Part shown: piece after piece, positions 8,513-18,822 of the stretch | Numbering within the stretch: the first letter of the stretch is position 1 | Layout: each line of letters begins with the position of its first letter | Made by a program: the position numbers and the translations under genes | Assembly: GCF_009801115.1 (NCBI RefSeq) | Contig: NZ_VTOL01000011.1 | Coordinates: 124,001-188,000 of the forward strand | Direction: 5' to 3' | DNA: 64,000 nt | DNA from: Dyadobacter sp. 3J3 | Lineage (GTDB): Bacteria; Bacteroidota; Bacteroidia; Cytophagales; Spirosomataceae | Notes under the pieces: model-generated | Seen by the model: only the letters and a program-made list of their open reading frames with translations | Database searches by the model: none | What the model was told of the DNA's origin: nothing

Positions 8513-10360
8513 ATGAATGAAGTAAATACAAGAAAAAGAACGCTTGGTGTAAATTTTAATATCAATGGGTTGGCAAATGCGGTGCTCTGGGCTCCTGATG
8601 CAGAGCACGTGGAAATTCTTCTCATTTTCCAAAATATAAAAATACCGCTGGTTCGTGAAGAATATGGCTATTGGATACTGGAAACGGATTTATTGTCACC
8701 GGAAGATCAGTATTGGTTTGTACTGAACGGAGTAAAATCGCTTGCGGATCCGGCGTCTTTATCCCAGCCGGAAGGGGTGCATGGCCCTTCAAAAGCCATT
8801 GATCTCAATGCTTATAAATGGACAGATACGAACTGGAAAAATATTCCTTTAAAAGAATTTATTACCTACGAGCTTCATACAGGAACATTCACACCAAACG
8901 GAACATTCGCTTCTATGGAAGCAAAACTGGATTATCTGGTCGATCTGGGCATTACGGCTGTGGAGCTCATGCCTGTTTCACAATTTTCCGGTGAAAGAAA
9001 CTGGGGCTATGATGGCGTTTTTCCATTTTGTGTGCAGCATTCTTATGGTGGAGCGCAGGCTTTGCAGCATTTGGTGAATGTTTGTCACCAGAAAGGGTTG
9101 GCTGTGATTTTGGATGTGGTTTATAACCATATCGGTCCGGAAGGGAATTGTCTCGGAGAATTTGCTCCCTATTTTACAGATAAATACAGTACACCCTGGG
9201 GCAAAGCGATTAATTTCGACGATGCCTGGTGCGACGGTGTGCGACTTTTTTTTATTGAAAATGCATTAATGTGGTTCCGCGATTTTCATATTGACGCACT
9301 TAGAATGGATGCCGTTCATGCCATAAAAGATTTCAGTCCGGTCCATATTTTACAGGAAATCAAACAACAGGTAGATTTCTTGGAGCAAGAAAGCGGCCGT
9401 TGTCATTACCTTATTGTTGAGCTGGATTTGAACGATACTCGTTTTATAAATACTGTTGATAAGGGAGGATATGGGATGAATGCCCAGTGGGTTGATGAGT
9501 TTCACCACGCCCTGCGCGTAAGTTCCGGACAAGAAAAATCCGGTTATTATTCAGATTTTAATGGTATCCAATCCCTTGCAAAAGCGTATAGGGATGCTTA
9601 CGTATATGATGGAGCGTATTCAGATCACCGGAAGAAAAAATTCGGAATAAAAGCCAAGGAAAATACAGGAGAGCAATTTGTTGTTTTTTCTCAAAATCAC
9701 GACCATGTCGGAAATCGTATGTTGGGTGAACGGACGAGTGAGCTTGTAAGTTTTGACATGCAAAAGCTCATGGCAGGAGCTGTCTTGGCTAGTCCTTATC
9801 TTCCAATGCTGTTTATGGGAGAAGAATACAGCGAGACCGGAAGGTTTCAATATTTCGTAAGTCACACAGATACGGAACTGGCGGAAGCCGTCAGGAAAGG
9901 CAGGAAAAAAGAATTTCAGGCTTTTCATATGGCCGGAGAGGCGCCTGACCCCATGGGCGTGGAAGCATTTGAAAAATCTAAGCTTCATTGGGATCTTATC
10001 GAAAAACCTCCGCATAATACCATGCTGGCTTATTATAAAAAGCTGATCGAAATCCGTAAAAATCAATCTGCATTAAGTGTTTTAAACCGAAAAGATTTAG
10101 ATGTAGAATGTTTTGAAAATAAGGAAGTTATCATACTGCGACGTCAGCATAGGATCCAGGAGGTGATTGGTCTGATGAATTTTTCAAATAAGCCGCAGGA
10201 TGTTCATGTAGCCGTGTATTCGCCTGTCTGGCACAAATTAATTGCCTCTTCGGATGTATTATGGAATGGATCAGAAGATTTGCCAGAAACACTTTCAGGA
10301 GAAATAACGCTGGTTTTACCAGCACAATCCTTCACCCTTTACACCAATCAGTATGAATAA
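8513..10360 (+). CDS. treZ: Malto-oligosyltrehalose trehalohydrolase
   Basis: The 615-residue GH13 enzyme has an N-terminal E-set domain (about 10-95), the catalytic barrel beginning 'ELHTGTFTPNGTF', and a C-terminal beta domain. Catalytic residues are visible: nucleophile Asp266 in 'ALRMDAVHA', acid/base Glu303 in 'LIVELDLND', and Asp397 in 'NHDHVGNR'. The 'EYSETGRFQYFVSHTD' segment is typical of TreZ. It releases trehalose from maltooligosyltrehalose in the cytoplasm. It overlaps the following treY-malQ fusion by 8 bases, indicating translational coupling of the TreY-TreZ pathway. No debranching gene (treX) is adjacent. Confidence 0.95.
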   Translation: MNEVNTRKRTLGVNFNINGLANAVLWAPDAEHVEILLIFQNIKIPLVREEYGYWILETDLLSPEDQYWFVLNGVKSLADPASLSQPEGVHGPSKAIDLNAYKWTDTNWKNIPLKEFITYELHTGTFTPNGTFASMEAKLDYLVDLGITAVELMPVSQFSGERNWGYDGVFPFCVQHSYGGAQALQHLVNVCHQKGLAVILDVVYNHIGPEGNCLGEFAPYFTDKYSTPWGKAINFDDAWCDGVRLFFIENALMWFRDFHIDALRMDAVHAIKDFSPVHILQEIKQQVDFLEQESGRCHYLIVELDLNDTRFINTVDKGGYGMNAQWVDEFHHALRVSSGQEKSGYYSDFNGIQSLAKAYRDAYVYDGAYSDHRKKKFGIKAKENTGEQFVVFSQNHDHVGNRMLGERTSELVSFDMQKLMAGAVLASPYLPMLFMGEEYSETGRFQYFVSHTDTELAEAVRKGRKKEFQAFHMAGEAPDPMGVEAFEKSKLHWDLIEKPPHNTMLAYYKKLIEIRKNQSALSVLNRKDLDVECFENKEVIILRRQHRIQEVIGLMNFSNKPQDVHVAVYSPVWHKLIASSDVLWNGSEDLPETLSGEITLVLPAQSFTLYTNQYE

Positions 10361-13300
10361 TCCGATCGCTACCTATCGATTTCAATTCCAGAAAGAATTC
10401 AATTTAGAAGATTTTGAAGAGATCATTCCTTACCTTCAAAAACTTGGTGTGAGTACCATTTACGCCTCACCGATATTCAAATCAACGTCTGGAAGTACAC
10501 ACGGATATGATGGGGTCAATCCCAATGAAATTGACCCTGAAATAGGCAGTGAAGAGCATTTGAAACGTATCAGTACAAGATTAAAGGAAACTGAAATATC
10601 CTGGCTGCAAGACATTGTTCCGAATCACATGGCTTTTCATCCGGAAAATCCCTGGCTGATGGATGTGCTTGAAAAGGGAAAGCAATCAGTTTATGCAACT
10701 TTTTTTGATATCGCCTGGAACAGCCGGCTTTTTCAGGGAAAACTGATGGTCCCTTTTCTTGAATCAGATCTTAATGAAGTTTTGGAAGATGGAAAGGTCA
10801 CAATCGAATTTGTTTCCGGCCGTTTTGTATTACAATATTCAGACAATATTTATCCGCTGAATCCGGCGTCGTATTTAACGATTCTGATAAGTGAAGAAAA
10901 TGCACAGAATCAATCTTTACAACAGCTTTTGTCCCAAATTAAGGAAATAACGGATGTTGAAGAGCCCAGGGTTTTTTCTGAAAGATGGAATGAACTGGTC
11001 TTGCAGCTTACTTCTTTGTCGGAAAATGAACTGGTGAAAAATGTTATTGAGAAATCGTTGAAAGCGGTTAATAAGGATAAGGAAAGGCTTAAAAGTATTG
11101 TAGGTAGCCAGACTTACGCGTTATGTAATTGGCAAAAAACGGATGAACAAATCAATTTCAGACGGTTTTTTACTGTCAACGGGTTGATTTGCCTGAACAT
11201 CCAGGACGAAAATGTCTTTAATGAATACCACAAACTGATAAAAACGCTTATTGCTGATGGCGTTTTTCAGGGTATCAGAATCGATCATATTGACGGACTT
11301 TACAACCCGGCCGGATATCTTGACCAGCTTCGTGAACTGGCAGGTGAGGATACCTATGTGGTTGTGGAAAAAATTCTTGAAAGTGGCGAAAATATGCCGA
11401 AATCCTGGCCGGTTGAAGGAACAACAGGGTATGAGTTTTTGTCATTTGTCAATAATCTGCTGACGAATAAATCAGGGGAAAAGGCTTTTACAGATTTCTA
11501 TCGGGAAATGACAAAAAGTAATGTGAATCCATTGGATCAGCTTCGACAAAAAAAATCAAATATTCTTTACGATTCCATGGCTGGGGAACTTGAAAACCTT
11601 TTCCAGCTATTTGTCGAACTGAACCTTGCCGATCCTGAAAAAGTAGATGAAATTGGTAAAGACAAACTAAAAAATACAATTGGCGAATTTCTGATTCACT
11701 GTCCGGTCTATCGTTATTATGGTAACACTTTACCGCTTGATGAAAAGGAATCGGGGGCTGTGAAAAACATTTTGGAGGAGGTGAAATCAATTCATCCGCA
11801 GTTTGAAGATGCTGTTTCTTTATTGGAAGAAATTCTTTTGGAGAAACCTGCAAAAGCGGACGAAGATTACAAAATCCGGATACTGGAATTTTACCAGCGT
11901 TGTATGCAATTCACGGGTCCATTGATGGCAAAAGGCGGGGAAGATACTTTAATGTATACTTACAATCGTTTTATTGGCCATAATGACGTTGGTGATTCCC
12001 CGGAGAATTTCGGATTGTCGGTAGATGATTTTCATCAAAAAATGAAACAACGTAAAAATGAATGGCCGCTTTCTTTAAATACAACATCAACACATGATAC
12101 AAAAAGGGGAGAAGATGTTCGTGCGCGTCTGAATGTTTTGACAGATCTTCCCCAGCCCTGGTTTGAACATGTCCGGGAATGGCAGAAATTAAATGCGCCT
12201 TTGCGTGAAAAATTTTCTGCGCCTGATCTTAACGACGAATATTTAATTTACCAAACCTTGCTTGGCGCGTTTCCTATGCCTGGCGAAGATGAGGACGATT
12301 TTCCTGAGCGCCTTGGAGAATATCTGCAAAAAGCATTGCGGGAGGCAAAAACGCATACAACGTATGCAGAGCCTAATGAAGCGTATGAAGAAGGTACCAA
12401 AAAATTCGCTTTGGAATTATTAAAAAAGGAAAGTACTTTTTGGGAGCAATTTACTTTGTTTCATCATAAAACCGCCAACGCGGGTATCGTAAATTCCCTT
12501 GCTCAGGTATTGTTAAAATTTACTTGTCCGGGTATTCCTGATGTGTATCAGGGATGTGAATTGTGGGATTTCAGTCTGGTTGATCCTGATAACAGAAGGC
12601 CGGTCGATTTCAATAAAAGGCAGCAATTCTTGGCTGACTTTGAAAATTACGAAGATCAGCCGCGACTTTTGGAAAAGTTATGGGAAAACCGTCATAATGC
12701 CCAGATAAAACTTTGGCTTACAAATCAGTTATATCAAATAAGAAAAGAAAATCCGGCGCTTTTTTCGGAAGGAAATTATGTAAGTCTGGATGTGGAAGGC
12801 GCTTACAAAAATCATGTTCTGGCCTTTGCACGGATTTATAAACAAACGGTTTTGATCACAATTGTGCCCTTGCATACCGCGATTATCTGTGAGGAGCAAA
12901 AGCAGGAATTGTTGGACATTGACTGGAAGGATACCATCGTCACACTTCCGGCGGATGTGAATTCCGGATTTTGTAATTTGTTTACCAAGATAAAAACAGA
13001 ATATCAGGATCAGATACCGGTTTCGGAATTGTTCAAAAGTTTTCCAGTAGCCATTTTAAAAGGGGCGAAAATACAAAATGAAAGAAGCGCTGGTGTTTTG
13101 ATGCATGTCACCTCCCTGGCTTCGCCATTTGGAATTGGGGATCTGGGCAAGGAAGCTTTTGCTTTCGCTGATTTTTTAAACCGCAGCAATCAGCGGTTCT
13201 GGCAATTTCTGCCCTTAAATCCTACCGAAGCTGCCCAGGGAAATTCGCCTTATAGTGCGCTTTCAAGCCGTGCAGGAAATCCTACCCTGATCAGTCCGGA

Positions 13301-14579
13301 ACTTTTAAAGGCAGAAGGTCTTTTGGAAGATGTTGACCTTTCAGAATATGAGCTTCCACAGGAAGGGAAAACGGATTATGAGAAGTCAGAAAAGCTCAAA
13401 CTCGAAATTCTGGAAAAAGCATACGCCGGTTTTGATATCAGGAAAGGAGTATTTCCAACGGAGGCATTTGATGCGTTTTGTGAAGAAAACAGCGAATGGC
13501 TAAACGATTTCGCCTTGTATATGGTATTAAGGAAGCAGCACGGGGGGCAGCCATGGATTGCATGGGAGGAATCATACAAACTACGTGATCCTGAAAAACT
13601 GCAAAATTTACAAGAATCGGAAGCGGACCAGATCCAGTTTGTTAAATGGGTACAATATGTTTTTGATAAACAATGGAAAGCACTTCGATTGTATTGCAAT
13701 GAGCGCGACATAAGTTTAATGGGCGATTTGCCATTTTATGTAAGCTACAATTCTGCGGACGTATGGGCACACCGTGACCTTTTTCTTTTGAATAGTGAGG
13801 GGGAAATTACCGGGATCGCGGGCGTTCCTCCTGATTCTTTTTCAAATGACGGTCAACTTTGGGGGATGCCGGTATTCAATTGGGAAGCTTTAAAAGAACA
13901 GAAATATCAATGGTGGGTCGACCGTTTGAGGAAAAATACTGAGCTTTATGATATCGTCCGACTCGATCATTTCCGCGCTTTTGCAGATTATTGGGAGGTG
14001 CTGGGAGGTGAAAAAACTGCTGTGAATGGAACCTGGAAACTCGGACCGGATGCTGAATTTTTCAAAACAATCAAGACTGCACTGGGTAGTCTGCCTTTTG
14101 TGGCAGAAGATCTGGGGAAAAGTAGTCCCGCCGTTTTTCGATTGAGAGATCAGTTTGAACTTCCGGGAATGAAAGTGTTACAATTTGCATTTGAAGAAAA
14201 CATGCCGGGATCAGACTTTATTCCTCATAATTATTCCAAAAACTTCATTGTGTACACGGGTACCCACGATAATAACACAACGCTTGGCTGGTTCAGAAAA
14301 GATACCGACGAAGGAACACGTTCCCGACTGGAAGAATATCTGGGATATCCAATAACAGAAAATAATATCAACGAAGCGATGGCCAGACTTGCCTTTGGAT
14401 CCGTAGCTAAAACAGCCATTCTCCCGGTTCAGGATGTTTTAAATCTGAATGAAAATTCTAAAATGAATAGTCCCGGATCCAGTGAGAATAACTGGGCATG
14501 GCGACTCTTACCCGGACAATTGACAAGACAGGCGGAAAGAAAATTAAAACACTGGACAGCTTTGTATAACCGCAGTTAA
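10353..14579 (+). CDS. Fusion of malto-oligosyltrehalose synthase (TreY) and 4-alpha-glucanotransferase (MalQ)
   Basis: One 1408-residue frame carries two complete enzymes. Residues 1 to about 900 are TreY (GH13), with Asp311 in '[12 protein letters not shown]', Glu339 in 'VVEKILE' and Asp582 in '[11 protein letters not shown]'; it turns the reducing end of a maltodextrin into a trehalosyl unit. From about residue 908 ('[19 protein letters not shown]') to the end is a GH77 MalQ with Asp1205 in 'VRLDHFRAF', Glu1252 in 'VAEDLG' and Asp1306 in 'GTHDNNT'; it disproportionates maltodextrins. No frameshift or internal stop separates them, and all catalytic residues are present. The fusion links chain remodelling directly to trehalose synthesis. 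The gene overlaps treZ by 8 bases. Confidence 0.94.
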   Translation: MNNPIATYRFQFQKEFNLEDFEEIIPYLQKLGVSTIYASPIFKSTSGSTHGYDGVNPNEIDPEIGSEEHLKRISTRLKETEISWLQDIVPNHMAFHPENPWLMDVLEKGKQSVYATFFDIAWNSRLFQGKLMVPFLESDLNEVLEDGKVTIEFVSGRFVLQYSDNIYPLNPASYLTILISEENAQNQSLQQLLSQIKEITDVEEPRVFSERWNELVLQLTSLSENELVKNVIEKSLKAVNKDKERLKSIVGSQTYALCNWQKTDEQINFRRFFTVNGLICLNIQDENVFNEYHKLIKTLIADGVFQGIRIDHIDGLYNPAGYLDQLRELAGEDTYVVVEKILESGENMPKSWPVEGTTGYEFLSFVNNLLTNKSGEKAFTDFYREMTKSNVNPLDQLRQKKSNILYDSMAGELENLFQLFVELNLADPEKVDEIGKDKLKNTIGEFLIHCPVYRYYGNTLPLDEKESGAVKNILEEVKSIHPQFEDAVSLLEEILLEKPAKADEDYKIRILEFYQRCMQFTGPLMAKGGEDTLMYTYNRFIGHNDVGDSPENFGLSVDDFHQKMKQRKNEWPLSLNTTSTHDTKRGEDVRARLNVLTDLPQPWFEHVREWQKLNAPLREKFSAPDLNDEYLIYQTLLGAFPMPGEDEDDFPERLGEYLQKALREAKTHTTYAEPNEAYEEGTKKFALELLKKESTFWEQFTLFHHKTANAGIVNSLAQVLLKFTCPGIPDVYQGCELWDFSLVDPDNRRPVDFNKRQQFLADFENYEDQPRLLEKLWENRHNAQIKLWLTNQLYQIRKENPALFSEGNYVSLDVEGAYKNHVLAFARIYKQTVLITIVPLHTAIICEEQKQELLDIDWKDTIVTLPADVNSGFCNLFTKIKTEYQDQIPVSELFKSFPVAILKGAKIQNERSAGVLMHVTSLASPFGIGDLGKEAFAFADFLNRSNQRFWQFLPLNPTEAAQGNSPYSALSSRAGNPTLISPELLKAEGLLEDVDLSEYELPQEGKTDYEKSEKLKLEILEKAYAGFDIRKGVFPTEAFDAFCEENSEWLNDFALYMVLRKQHGGQPWIAWEESYKLRDPEKLQNLQESEADQIQFVKWVQYVFDKQWKALRLYCNERDISLMGDLPFYVSYNSADVWAHRDLFLLNSEGEITGIAGVPPDSFSNDGQLWGMPVFNWEALKEQKYQWWVDRLRKNTELYDIVRLDHFRAFADYWEVLGGEKTAVNGTWKLGPDAEFFKTIKTALGSLPFVAEDLGKSSPAVFRLRDQFELPGMKVLQFAFEENMPGSDFIPHNYSKNFIVYTGTHDNNTTLGWFRKDTDEGTRSRLEEYLGYPITENNINEAMARLAFGSVAKTAILPVQDVLNLNENSKMNSPGSSENNWAWRLLPGQLTRQAERKLKHWTALYNRS

Positions 14580-14899
14580 CAAATTTAAAATAACACCTGA
14601 GGAAAATAATATCAGGGAACAGTTTTTTTGTGTTAGCCGGAGTTGAAAGATGATTCAGCATCGGCAATTTTCTAAGAAACTTTACTAAATATTTCTCACA
14701 ATTTTTTATTTTAAACGTATATATCAGCATATTGAAATATGCCTGATATATACGGTATCTGGTGTTTAATCTTGAAAAAATTAAAGGATTACGGCCCAAA
14801 GGGCATTTTATTTACTGTCCGGTGTAATGGTACGGTTTTTGGAGATGGCTTTCAATGTTAAAGTTTTAACCTTTTGTTTAACCTTTCTGTCATCAAAAA
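14580..14899. other. Intergenic stretch with a long AT-rich hairpin
   Basis: No gene is seen here. A nearly perfect inverted repeat lies at 14716-14754: an 18-base left arm beginning CGTATATATCAG pairs with the right arm ending CTGATATATACG, with one bulged G and a minimal loop. A second tiny hairpin, GCCC-AAA-GGGC, lies near 14795-14806. Neither is followed by a clear T run. Confidence 0.5.
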
Positions 14900-16138
14900 A
14901 TGGAAGTTAAAAGTTCGCACCGAAGAAAGAAAAAAGCAGCATGGATTTTTGGAGGTTTTATTATGCTGATTATTATCATAAGACTGATTCTTCCTTATGT
15001 CGTTCTTCATTTGGTCAATAAAAACCTTGCTACGATGAAGGGGTATTATGGACATGTTCAGGATATTGATCTTTCGATTATCCGTGGTGCCTACAAGATT
15101 GACAGTATTTACCTTGACAAAAAGGATACCATTACTTTAAAACAAACTCCGTTTTTTGGTGCTTCCGTTATAAATCTTTCCGTTGAATGGAAATCTCTTT
15201 TTCACGGCTCTATTGTTGGTGAAGTGGTTCTAAATAAACCGATGGTGCGTTTTACGAAGGATAAAGTTGAGCCGAAAGATGTAGCTCGCGACTCCTCCGC
15301 TTTAAAGAAATTACTTGATTCCTTCATGCCTTTGCAGATCAACCGGTGTGAAGTAAATCAGGGCAGGATTGTTTACATCGATCCGGGTTCAAAACCCGCT
15401 GTTGATCTTCAGATGACGAATGTGCACATACTGGCTGAAAATTTGCGAAACAGTTACGATTCGACGGTTGTATTACCCGCATCGGTTGTTGCAGACGCCA
15501 CGATTTATGATGGAAAACTAACGTTTAACGCCAAGGCAAACCCACTGGCGGACGATCCGACTTTTGACATGAGCGCAGAATTGAAAAATACAAATCTTGT
15601 AAAATTAAATGATTTTTTTCAGGCCTATGCTAAGATTGACGTGAACAAAGGCTCCTTCGGGTTATATACTGAAGTGGCGGCAAAGGATAAAAAATTTGCA
15701 GGTTACGTAAAGCCTTTTTTGAAAGATCTTGATGTTTTGGGAAAGGAGGACCGTAAGGATAATCTGTTGCAAAAAATGTGGGAAGGTCTTGTTGGAACAG
15801 TGGGAGTGATTTTGAAAAACCAGCGTAAAGATCAGATTGCCACAAAGATACCTTTTCAGGGTGATCTGGATAGTCCGAGAACCAATGTGTGGTATGCACT
15901 AGCCAATATTTTACAAAATGCTTTTATTCATGCCTTACAACCCTCGATTGATAATGATATCAGTATAGGTTCAGTCCAATCAAAGTCGGATGATAAGAAG
16001 ACTTTTTTGCAGAAAATTTTCTCAAAAGACGATAAGGATAAAGAAGAAAAAAATAAAGATAAAGAGAAGAAAAAAGAGGCTAAGAAAATAGAAAAGAATA
16101 AAAAAGACAAAGAGAAAAAAGAAGATAAAAAGAAATAA
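14900..16138 (+). CDS. AsmA/DUF748-like envelope protein with Lys/Glu-rich tail
   Basis: The 412-residue protein has one N-terminal membrane anchor (about 13-40, preceded by HRRKKK). The rest is probably periplasmic beta structure resembling DUF748/AsmA-like proteins: 'NKPMVRFTKDK', 'VNQGRIVYIDPGSKPAVDLQMTNVHILAENL', and later 'FGLYTEVAAKDKKFAGYVKPFLKDLDV'. The family belongs to the bridge-like lipid-handling group at the cell envelope, but the role of this member is unknown. The last ~45 residues are an almost pure run of K, E and D, very likely disordered. It is followed 12 bases later by a small gene that may share its transcript. Confidence 0.75.
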   Translation: MEVKSSHRRKKKAAWIFGGFIMLIIIIRLILPYVVLHLVNKNLATMKGYYGHVQDIDLSIIRGAYKIDSIYLDKKDTITLKQTPFFGASVINLSVEWKSLFHGSIVGEVVLNKPMVRFTKDKVEPKDVARDSSALKKLLDSFMPLQINRCEVNQGRIVYIDPGSKPAVDLQMTNVHILAENLRNSYDSTVVLPASVVADATIYDGKLTFNAKANPLADDPTFDMSAELKNTNLVKLNDFFQAYAKIDVNKGSFGLYTEVAAKDKKFAGYVKPFLKDLDVLGKEDRKDNLLQKMWEGLVGTVGVILKNQRKDQIATKIPFQGDLDSPRTNVWYALANILQNAFIHALQPSIDNDISIGSVQSKSDDKKTFLQKIFSKDDKDKEEKNKDKEKKKEAKKIEKNKKDKEKKEDKKK

Positions 16139-16150
16139 AATCTAGAAATT

Positions 16151-16336
16151 ATGAGCAAGCAAAAATTTAATGAGGGTGCGTGGGTAAAGGAGCAAACCGG
16201 TACCAAAGGTATGACTGTCGTTCGCTATGTTTCAGAGCAGGATTCTGAATCAGCAACTGTGGTTTGTAGATATGCTGATGAAGACGGTCACGATGTGGAA
16301 GGAGAATTTTTGGAAGCTGATCTGGTTTCCCTTTAA
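16151..16336 (+). CDS. Small protein resembling DUF2158/YodC (61 aa)
   Basis: The 61-residue cytoplasmic protein has the pattern of small SH3-like DUF2158 (YodC) proteins: 'FNEGAWVKEQTGTKGMTV' then 'ATVVCRYADEDG' and an acidic end 'EGEFLEADLVSL'. Function in this family is not established. It lies 12 bases downstream of the AsmA-like gene, suggesting co-transcription. The family match is from pattern only. Confidence 0.65.
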   Translation: MSKQKFNEGAWVKEQTGTKGMTVVRYVSEQDSESATVVCRYADEDGHDVEGEFLEADLVSL

Positions 16337-16608
16337 ATTTATTTTGGCAAACAAGTTATTTGGGAAGATTTTTAAATGTAATTTTAATTTCTTTGTGTCA
16401 GATAATTTTCTGGCATCCATTCAGAAATATGGGTCGTTATATGATTCATTTTGAAAAATTAGAATAACCGATAATATTGGCAGGAATGCCTTACTATCTT
16501 TATTGATTGGTACGTAAGTCATTGAAAATTTGTTAGTTGCTCTTTTGTTAGGTATGATTTTTTGATGTATGTTTTTGCAAATAATTCGCATAACTTAAAT
16601 CACATAAA

Positions 16609-16809
16609 ATGAAAACGATCCTTAAAACAATTTCAATGGCTGGCTTATGTCTGCTGTTGAGCGTGACTGCTTGTAACAGTAAGAAAAATGAAACAACCAG
16701 CAGCGACACTGCAACCATGGGAACATCGGCGGATGGCAATATGGGAGGTGTTCCGTCAGATTCTACAATGATGATGGATTCTACAAAAATGGATTCTACT
16801 AAAATGTAA
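16609..16809 (+). CDS. Small lipoprotein with DSTKM repeats (66 aa)
   Basis: A lipoprotein signal peptide ends in the lipobox 'LSVTAC' with the lipidated cysteine at residue 22. The mature part of about 45 residues is low in complexity, rich in S, T, D and M, and ends with repeated DST(K/M)M units. It is probably a short disordered surface or periplasmic lipoprotein. Similar small Met/Ser/Thr-rich lipoproteins are frequent in Cytophagales, but I know no function. A spacer of about 270 bases precedes it, so it probably has its own promoter. Confidence 0.7.
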   Translation: MKTILKTISMAGLCLLLSVTACNSKKNETTSSDTATMGTSADGNMGGVPSDSTMMMDSTKMDSTKM

Positions 16810-16887
16810 TTTGATAAACCGGAAACTGTACAATGACTGAATTCCAAAAGGAAAATCAGAATTTTCGATAAACTTATAATTATTTCA

Positions 16888-17448
16888 ATGATTAATTCTG
16901 GTATCTCTTACAATTTGCCGGGTACAGTTTCCGGTGTTTTTTTTTCAAAAAAGGATGCGGATATGGCTTATCATTCGCTTCTGAAACTTGGTCATACGCA
17001 TGATGATATTTCGGTGTTGATGTCGGACGAAACTTTAAATAAGTACGAAAGGCCGCATCCCGAAAACGAAGAAGAATTTGTAACTTCCGAAGAAGTAATA
17101 GAGAATGAACTTCCTGAGCAAAAAACCAGGGGCGTTATTGTAAGTGCCATCATTTCAATAACATCCATGATATCCATTCCCGGTTTGGGTATTGCAATTT
17201 CTAATACATTTTTAAAGAAAATTTATAACCTGACTACGGAAGACTCTTCCGAAAAAACAGTTGAAGGAATTTTGAGTTCCAGCGTTCCCGAAGAACATAC
17301 CGGTTCATATGGTGATAGCATGAAAGAGGGCGGAATTATAATAAGCGTTGATCCGAAAAATTCTCAGGAGAAAAAAGCCATTGTCAAAAATTTCAGGGAG
17401 AACAACGGACAGGATATTTTAGGAGATGACGGTTATACTGAATTTTAA
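16888..17448 (+). CDS. General stress protein 17M-like protein
   Basis: The 186-residue protein begins with a GSP17M-like fold: 'GTVSGVFFSKKDADMAYHSLLKLGHTHDDISVLMSDET'. A central hydrophobic stretch follows ('GVIVSAIISITSMISIPGLGIAIS', about 95-120). The C-terminal segment 'YGDSMKEGGIIISVDPKN...' closely matches the end of the convergent neighbour at 17497-18051, so the two are paralogues. This copy has largely lost the glycine-zipper character of the central segment. It is likely membrane-associated and stress-related; the role is not established. Confidence 0.75.
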   Translation: MINSGISYNLPGTVSGVFFSKKDADMAYHSLLKLGHTHDDISVLMSDETLNKYERPHPENEEEFVTSEEVIENELPEQKTRGVIVSAIISITSMISIPGLGIAISNTFLKKIYNLTTEDSSEKTVEGILSSSVPEEHTGSYGDSMKEGGIIISVDPKNSQEKKAIVKNFRENNGQDILGDDGYTEF

Positions 17449-17452
17449 TATG

Positions 17453-17478
17453 AACCAGAGGTTGCGAAACCTCCGGTT
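17453..17478. terminator. Hairpin between convergent GSP17M-like genes
   Basis: An 11-base arm (AACCAGAGGTT) pairs with AACCTCCGGTT with one mismatch around a GCGA tetraloop. It lies in the 48-base gap between two convergent stop codons. There is no long T run on either side, so termination is likely but not certain. Confidence 0.5.
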
Positions 17479-17496
17479 ATGACCCCAGGTCGGGAA

Positions 17497-18051
17497 CTAT
17501 AAAACTGTATTATGGTCATTGGAAAAAATTCTCTGACCATTATTTTTTTCAAAGGCTTCCATAATTTCTACTTTATCCAGGGCATTTTTTGGGCTTACGC
17601 TTATCATAACGCCACCCTCCTGAATAGAATTTTCGTAATATTCTTTGTGCTCATCGGGATAGCCTGTTGTCCCGATAATTGCTCCGATTGTACCTCCTGC
17701 AATACTGCCTGCCGCTGCTCCGGTCAATCCTGCCAATAATGGGCCCATTAATACAAGACCAAAACCAGGTAGTGCCAAATTGGAGCCGATGGCGGCAATG
17801 GCACTTACAATAGCTCCGGCCGTGCCACCCAGCAAAGCACCGCGGCCAGCATCTTCCAGGGTATGCGATGTTTCTACACTTTCATCTTCTATCTTAAGAA
17901 AATGTCCCTTATGGGTAACCTCGGACATAACAACGGAAATATTTTCGCGGGTGTAACCTTTATCCAGCAAAGCCTCATAGGCTCCATCGGCGTCGGCGAT
18001 AGTAAGAAAAATGCCGGTTACTCTGCTATTTATTATTGTATTCGAGTCCAT
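17497..18051 (-). CDS. General stress protein 17M-like protein with glycine zipper
   Basis: The 184-residue protein has the same N-terminal plan as its convergent neighbour ('VTGIFLTIADADGAYEALLDKGYTRENISVVMSE'). A long glycine/alanine-rich hydrophobic segment follows (about 72-130, 'GALLGGTAGAIVSAIAAIG', 'AGLTGAAAGSIAGGTIGAIIG') that looks like a glycine zipper able to insert in membranes. The C-terminal part 'YYENSIQEGGVMISVSPKNALDK' is shared with the paralogue. Bacteroidota and Gram-positive relatives are often stress-induced. It is transcribed away from the gene at 18284. Confidence 0.8.
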   Translation of the reverse strand: MDSNTIINSRVTGIFLTIADADGAYEALLDKGYTRENISVVMSEVTHKGHFLKIEDESVETSHTLEDAGRGALLGGTAGAIVSAIAAIGSNLALPGFGLVLMGPLLAGLTGAAAGSIAGGTIGAIIGTTGYPDEHKEYYENSIQEGGVMISVSPKNALDKVEIMEAFEKNNGQRIFSNDHNTVL

Positions 18052-18175
18052 AATTTCAGTTTTATATCAAATAATATAATGAATAACACAACTACCATGC
18101 CATCAGTATTTGCCGGGAATGGTAATTTAATTGCCGGGCACTTGCAATAGGTACCTAGCTAAGGAATAGCATTCA

Positions 18176-18215
18176 TAAAATCCTGAAATTAGCTAGATAA
18201 GCATTCAGGATTTTA
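18176..18215. promoter_or_regulatory. 12-bp inverted repeat between divergent genes
   Basis: TAAAATCCTGAA and TTCAGGATTTTA form a perfect 12-bp inverted repeat separated by 16 bases. It lies in the 232-base space between the divergent genes at 18051 and 18284. It could be an operator or a bidirectional hairpin; the position between divergent starts favours a regulatory site. Confidence 0.4.
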
Positions 18216-18283
18216 CATTGAAATGGCTGGCATGATAATTGCAAATGCATCAATTGTAATTCTCTTTAATAAAAAATAAGAAT

Positions 18284-18724
18284 ATGAAAATGCAATGGAT
18301 TGTTAACACGCTGGGTATAATGCTAATATCCCTAACGTTGTCCGCACAGGTGGTTTCAAAGGATTCCTTAAATACTTTAAAACAGGAAAAGGAATCGCTT
18401 GAAATAAGCAAAAAGCTGAACGAAAGAAAGATTGAGTTGGCAAAACTTGAAAATCAGTTGGCTGAAAAAACAGCAGAGGTTTCTAAAACGGCTGAACAAG
18501 CTCAGAAATCTGCTGATGAAAATGGTAAACAAGCTGCAAATCTTGCTAATGATGCGCAGGACAGAAAACTTGCAAAGAGAGCACGTCAAAGTGCAAACTC
18601 GGCAGAAAAGGATGCCAAACGCGCGCGTAGAGCATCCGATGATCTTGAAAGCCTGAAAAAGGATATTGAATCATTGAGAAGCAAAATTTCTGATGATGAA
18701 TCCAAATTGGCACCGAAGAATTAG
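18284..18724 (+). CDS. Secreted coiled-coil protein (146 aa)
   Basis: A Sec signal peptide (to about 'LTLSAQ', residue 22) is followed by a protein that is almost entirely charged helix: long stretches of K, E, A and Q with heptad-like spacing, including 'KRARQSANSAEKDAKRARRASDDLESLKKDIESLRSKI'. It is predicted to be a periplasmic coiled coil. No enzyme motif is present and no named family is recognised. A strong terminator follows, so it is transcribed alone. Confidence 0.7.
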   Translation: MKMQWIVNTLGIMLISLTLSAQVVSKDSLNTLKQEKESLEISKKLNERKIELAKLENQLAEKTAEVSKTAEQAQKSADENGKQAANLANDAQDRKLAKRARQSANSAEKDAKRARRASDDLESLKKDIESLRSKISDDESKLAPKN

Positions 18725-18765
18725 TAAAATCAGAAGTAAATAATCAACGATTTGAAATATTGAAA

Positions 18766-18792
18766 TGGTCCGGAGAAATCCGGACTTTTTTG
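18766..18792 (+). terminator. Rho-independent terminator with GAAA loop
   Basis: GTCCGGA and TCCGGAC form a perfect 7-bp stem around a GAAA tetraloop, followed by six T. It ends the coiled-coil gene transcript. Confidence 0.88.
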
Positions 18793-18822
18793 TAAATTTT
18801 GGTTTGAAAAACGACTACGGAT

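Noticed and set aside
14458-14799. 113-codon minus-strand frame across the end of the treY-malQ gene
   Set aside because: It overlaps the conserved MalQ end and an AT-rich hairpin region, and its composition is not protein-like.
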